Part shown: positions 61,201 through 64,000 of the stretch, in pieces
Position numbering within the stretch: position 1 is the first letter of the stretch
Layout: each line of letters opens with the position of its first letter
Assembly (NCBI GenBank): GCA_958496175.1
Contig: OY292276.1
Location: 58,045,080 to 58,109,079, forward strand
Source: Sisyra terminalis
Taxonomy: Eukaryota > Arthropoda > Insecta > Neuroptera > Sisyridae
DNA: 64,000 nt
Reading direction: 5' to 3'
Notes under the pieces: model-generated
Told to the model about the DNA's origin: nothing
What the model saw: the letters and a program-made list of their open reading frames with translations, nothing else
Databases searched by the model: none
Made by a program: the position numbers and the translations under genes

Positions 61201-61707
61201 CAGATTGGTGCGCTTTGCGCACTTGCGTCGGAATCATATTGCTTTTGAACGACGAAGTTAATATGCTAATTTTCGGGGAATTATTGGCGGTGGCGACCGA
61301 AAGGCTTGTTGTCGAACTCGACGACATGGATGCCGTTGTCGTAACATGGTTGAGAGATGTGGATAGTTTCAAAGTGCTCGTGCTTGATTTATTTGTAATT
61401 TTTCCGTTGATTTTTAAATCGTTCGTAAACGACTGCGACGACTCTTGTTCGAGTTCATAGAACATTATATAAGCGTTAGTGTTGAAAACGATTTGATGCG
61501 AAACCGAACGAACACTATGATCGTCAAACTCGTAATAGGTTCCCGAGGGTGTCAGTCCAATTGCCGTGTAATGTCCACAATTTGCCGACATTCCCATATG
61601 TGTTACGAGGGCTACTAATTTATACGTGAGAGGTATTCCAGGCTTTTTGTGAGAAAATCTAGTAAGGTCCAGTCTTTGTTTAAAAGCTATGTGTTTAGTA
61701 ATTTTTC
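58281..61707 (-). CDS. scny: Ubiquitin-specific protease USP36/scrawny, 3' half (partial)
   Basis: This is a nucleolar cysteine protease of the USP family that removes ubiquitin from histone H2B and nucleolar proteins in other animals. Three exons are visible: 60898-61707, 60598-60832 and 58281-58605, with introns of 65 and 1992 bp, and the phases join. The first exon begins GKITKHIAFKQRLDL and contains the catalytic histidine in CGHYTAIG and the acid box YEFDDHSV, ending the protease domain near IMFYELE. A Ser/Thr/Asn-rich tail follows, then LVPYESDEGSTSESEE. The splice SHSG|YGASIPSW leads to a C-terminus with DRGRIKKKR and NPFQ motifs, as in USP36. The catalytic cysteine exons are not found before the window end, so the gene continues past 61707 after a long intron. 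USP36 over other USPs rests on the tail motifs. Confidence 0.85.
58815..60515. mobile_element. Long-inverted-repeat (foldback-type) element in USP36 intron
   Basis: Arms of about 395 bp (58815-59212 and 60121-60515) are inverted copies of each other. Shared stretches include CCTGGGAAGATTA, CCGCTAGGGGCAGCACCGG, ACCATTTAAATAACATGGGA, and TAGAGCG with its complement CGCTCTA. They differ by scattered substitutions and small indels. The original interior was about 440 bp. It now holds a nested hAT element of 467 bp. No coding frame is present. No clear target duplication is visible at the outer ends. Confidence 0.85.
59624..60090. mobile_element. Nested non-autonomous hAT element, 467 bp
   Basis: The element begins CAGGATGGCCAACAAG and its right end, complemented, begins AAGGTGTGGCCAAACA. 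It is flanked by a perfect 8-bp target duplication CTATAGTC (59616-59623 and 60091-60098). The interior has GTCGACCGC and GTAGCCC motifs near both ends and no transposase. It lies inside the foldback element and is therefore the younger insertion. Confidence 0.9.
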
Positions 61708-62250
61708 CTAAAAAGAAGAAAAAAATGTATGAATAATTTACCAAAAATTGCACCATAATTGCAACTAATTCATTACAACTATTGTTATATGATTGAACTT
61801 CAAAATACCCCTAAATGAACTTAAGATAAAATATAATGATATGAAAATTAAGATTAAGGGAAATATATGGTATAACAGTAGCCATATTTTTTGGAGGATA
61901 CAATTTTAGATCTTTCAACCAATTGCACAATTATTGTTGTTCAATTATATACGATATGATTGGGGATACATTTCGATTTTTTTTTAGTAGTTTTCAATTA
62001 TTGAAAAAAAAGTGATACCGCAAAAATTACAATAGAAATCTTCATGAACGCAAATTTGGCGTATAAGGCTATATAGTCCCTAGCCTTATTATTAAACGCA
62101 CTTAAGATTGTATATAAAATGTACATATTCTACTAAGTTAAATTTAATATGGTTTACTTTTACATTATAAAAAGTTGTATTGATTTTTAAGAAATATATT
62201 TTCTGGATAAGGGTAAAACCTTTTTTATTATCCCTACGACCCTACTTTAT
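61708..62250. other. USP36 intron, nothing recognised
   Basis: This is intronic, AT-rich sequence upstream of the first visible USP36 exon. A good pyrimidine tract and acceptor AG (61708-61709) mark the exon boundary. No further exon is recognised. Confidence 0.5.
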
Positions 62251-62254
62251 GATA

Positions 62255-62440
62255 ATAGCCTTGATTTGAAACCCATTGAAAATATATGGAAATTGCTAAA
62301 AAAAAAGTAGCTAAAGAGGTGGTCACAACAGAAAAATAGTCCTTAGAAAAAATATTCACTATGGAATCATCATTCATAAATACAGCAGCTGGTATTGTCC
62401 TACATAGACAGCATACTGTGCAGAATGAGAACTTAAATAT
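62255..62440 (+). pseudogene. Tc1/mariner transposase fragment
   Basis: The plus strand encodes LDLKPIENIWKLLKKKVAK (62260-62317), a clear version of the DLNPIENxW motif near the C-terminus of Tc1-like transposases, where the E is the third catalytic acid. A stop follows at 62337-62339 and the remaining C-terminal part is degenerate. The N-terminal DNA-binding and other catalytic parts are absent. It is a dead remnant in the USP36 intron, opposite in orientation to the gene. Confidence 0.8.
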
Positions 62441-63425
62441 CACTAACGGGGTTTCAATTAAATATTAAACAATTCAGCTCGCCATAATTAAGAAGATGTT
62501 TAATTAATTTGATGGTAAAAATTTATTTTTTAGTAAATATGATTTTTGGTCACGCTAGTTGGTAATAAAGATAATAAATAAAATTTGTACAGGAAAGTTA
62601 ATTCCAATCAAAAACATGGACCCAAAATAAAATAGCTCTTTCTTCAGGTTTATACAAAACCTATAGCGCGTTTATTAATATGGCCAGGGACTGTATAGGG
62701 TACTTTGATAAGGATTGCAAAGTTGGTGAGTACAATATGCAGCTCATTCTTCTATTGAAATTTTTCAAATAAAATATATTCAATATGAGATAATCCGTCT
62801 TATAGCTATTTGGGTAATTCTCATCGAATACCGAAATTAAGTAGAAAAAAATTGTTAAAAAAATATTTTTAAAATTTGATATTTTTTTGGTCAATTTTGT
62901 AGTACTTGTGTAATAAGATTCTATCAATATAGTGGTCCATAGAATAAACTTATTTTAGATGAATTATAAGGATGATTTATAGTTTTGAAAGTGAGGGAAT
63001 GTTTTTATCGGCCATACCACCATTGAATCGAGTCTTATTGCTTAATAGTGAGCAAAAAATTTGGGCCCTAAGTATTATTGTTACGTAAATATAATACTCC
63101 TCTATAAAGTGTTATTAGTTGTCCTGCCCCATCAAAATGGTCTACTTGTATATCTGCATTGTACTTATAGCAATAATTATCACTAAAAACGGTGAATTTA
63201 AAGATTAAATAAGCAAATACCAAAAAAAAAGCCAAGTTTTGATTTAAAAGTTCAAGAATGTGCCAACCGTAAACATGAAATATAATGAGGGAATGATTTT
63301 CAGAGTACTATTTATTTATTATTCTATGGAGATTAGAATGATTCAAAAAAAATGATGATTTTTTTATTATTACTTAGAACCTGTAAAAATATCAAAAACT
63401 TTTATAGAGATAAGCTATAGAAAAA
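62441..63425. other. AT-rich DNA, nothing recognised
   Basis: No exon of USP36, no RNA gene and no named element is recognised in this stretch. It probably remains within the long USP36 intron. Confidence 0.45.
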
Positions 63426-63429
63426 AGTG

Positions 63430-63800
63430 CTCTACAAAAAATGTCCTATAAAATTTTCTCATAAAATTGATGGTTGCGTCAAAAAATTGAAAAAATATTA
63501 AAATTTCTCTTTAGGTCAACTTTGACCTCGAATAACTTTTGAAGGAATAAATATATCAAAAACTTGTAAGACCATCTTTTTTGTAGATCGTCCAATTTTC
63601 TACAAGAATAGACCTTGGTCATTCCGAAATATTGTCACCAACGTGAGCTATAAAATTCCAAAGTGCAAGAGAATATTGTTCCCATGTTATTTAAATGGAA
63701 AATCGAAATTTGCGATGCGGCACCTCTTAATATTAATATTAAGAGCTTAAACTTTCACAGGATTTTTTTTTGTCATTCCCAACAATATTTTCGATATAAT
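63430..63800. mobile_element. Diverged relative of the foldback element
   Basis: The left part (CTACAAAAAATGTCC, then AAATTTTCTC) follows the inner left arm of the 58.8-kb element. The right part (GAATAACTTTT, TTTTTTGTAGA, CCCATGTTATTTAAATGG, CGGCAC, AAGAGCTTAA) follows its right arm in the same order. The centre is near 63500 and the left arm is truncated. This shows that the foldback family is dispersed in this genome. Confidence 0.65.
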
Positions 63801-64000
63801 TAAAAAAAAATCATCTTTTTTTTTGAATCAGTCTAATGGAGATATTCATATGGTTTAAAAATTATAACCAATACTATTAGCCCAAGTAATGTTCTTTTTA
63901 AGGAAAAAACTGAAAAGACAAGAATTTCGATATATCATGAGAGTTACCCATTTAATGAAGTAGTTTAAAAATTGATAATTGGTTAAACGGTAGATGAAGT
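63801..64000. other. Window end, AT-rich, nothing recognised
   Basis: No supported feature. Confidence 0.4.

Noticed and set aside
60954..61460. 168-codon plus-strand ORF
   Set aside because: It is antisense to the USP36 exon at 60898-61707, whose protein matches a known family. The plus frame is its shadow.
62661..62927. 88-codon minus-strand ORF as an upstream USP36 exon
   Set aside because: It lacks any USP motif (no Cys box, no QQDAHEF-type motif) and has low-complexity hydrophobic composition.

Overview
This is nuclear DNA of an AT-rich eukaryote, most likely an insect. Three split genes are recognisable, all on the minus strand with GT-AG introns: ribosomal protein L18, the peroxisomal carrier Pmp34 (SLC25A17 family), and the 3' half of the ubiquitin protease USP36/scrawny. 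Introns hold hAT-type and other inverted-repeat elements, a non-LTR retrotransposon scrap and a Tc1-like transposase scrap. The order within insects cannot be fixed from the sequence.

Layout. 1-3.0 kb: AT-rich DNA with no recognisable gene. 3.0-4.6 kb: diverged satellite monomers, one plus followed by several minus. About 3.8-13.3 kb: a 9.5-kb near-perfect palindrome with arms of about 4.7 kb and a spacer of about 59 bp at 8.49-8.55 kb. Each arm carries a series of related modules containing a tRNA-like Pol III box A/box B sequence, a TTCG-capped hairpin and a cluster of three TGACGTCA octamers. About 12.97-46.37 kb: a 33-kb head-to-tail array of about 99 copies of a 335-bp satellite, with higher-order block duplications and three 355-bp monomers. 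46.4-49.6 kb: a decayed copy of the palindrome module and old satellite monomers in minus orientation, so the young plus-strand array lies between older monomers that are mostly minus on both sides.

49.9-64 kb is the gene-bearing part. RpL18 (49,935-53,084) is complete with 4 coding exons and 188 aa. Pmp34 (53,575-55,628) is complete with 5 coding exons and about 289 aa. USP36/scrawny (58,281 to beyond the window; exons seen up to 61,707) shows the His/Asp part of the protease domain and the conserved C-terminal tail. Its last intron contains a 1.7-kb long-inverted-repeat (foldback-type) element split by a hAT element that has a perfect 8-bp target duplication. A diverged relative of the foldback element lies near the right end.

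The most notable structure is the linked pair of palindrome and satellite. The right arm runs directly into the array. The monomer shows a 20-bp internal repeat that goes from one copy (old flanking monomers, about 315-320 bp) to two (335 bp, the array) to three (355 bp). The many short ORFs that recur every 335 bp are a by-product of periodicity and are not annotated as genes.
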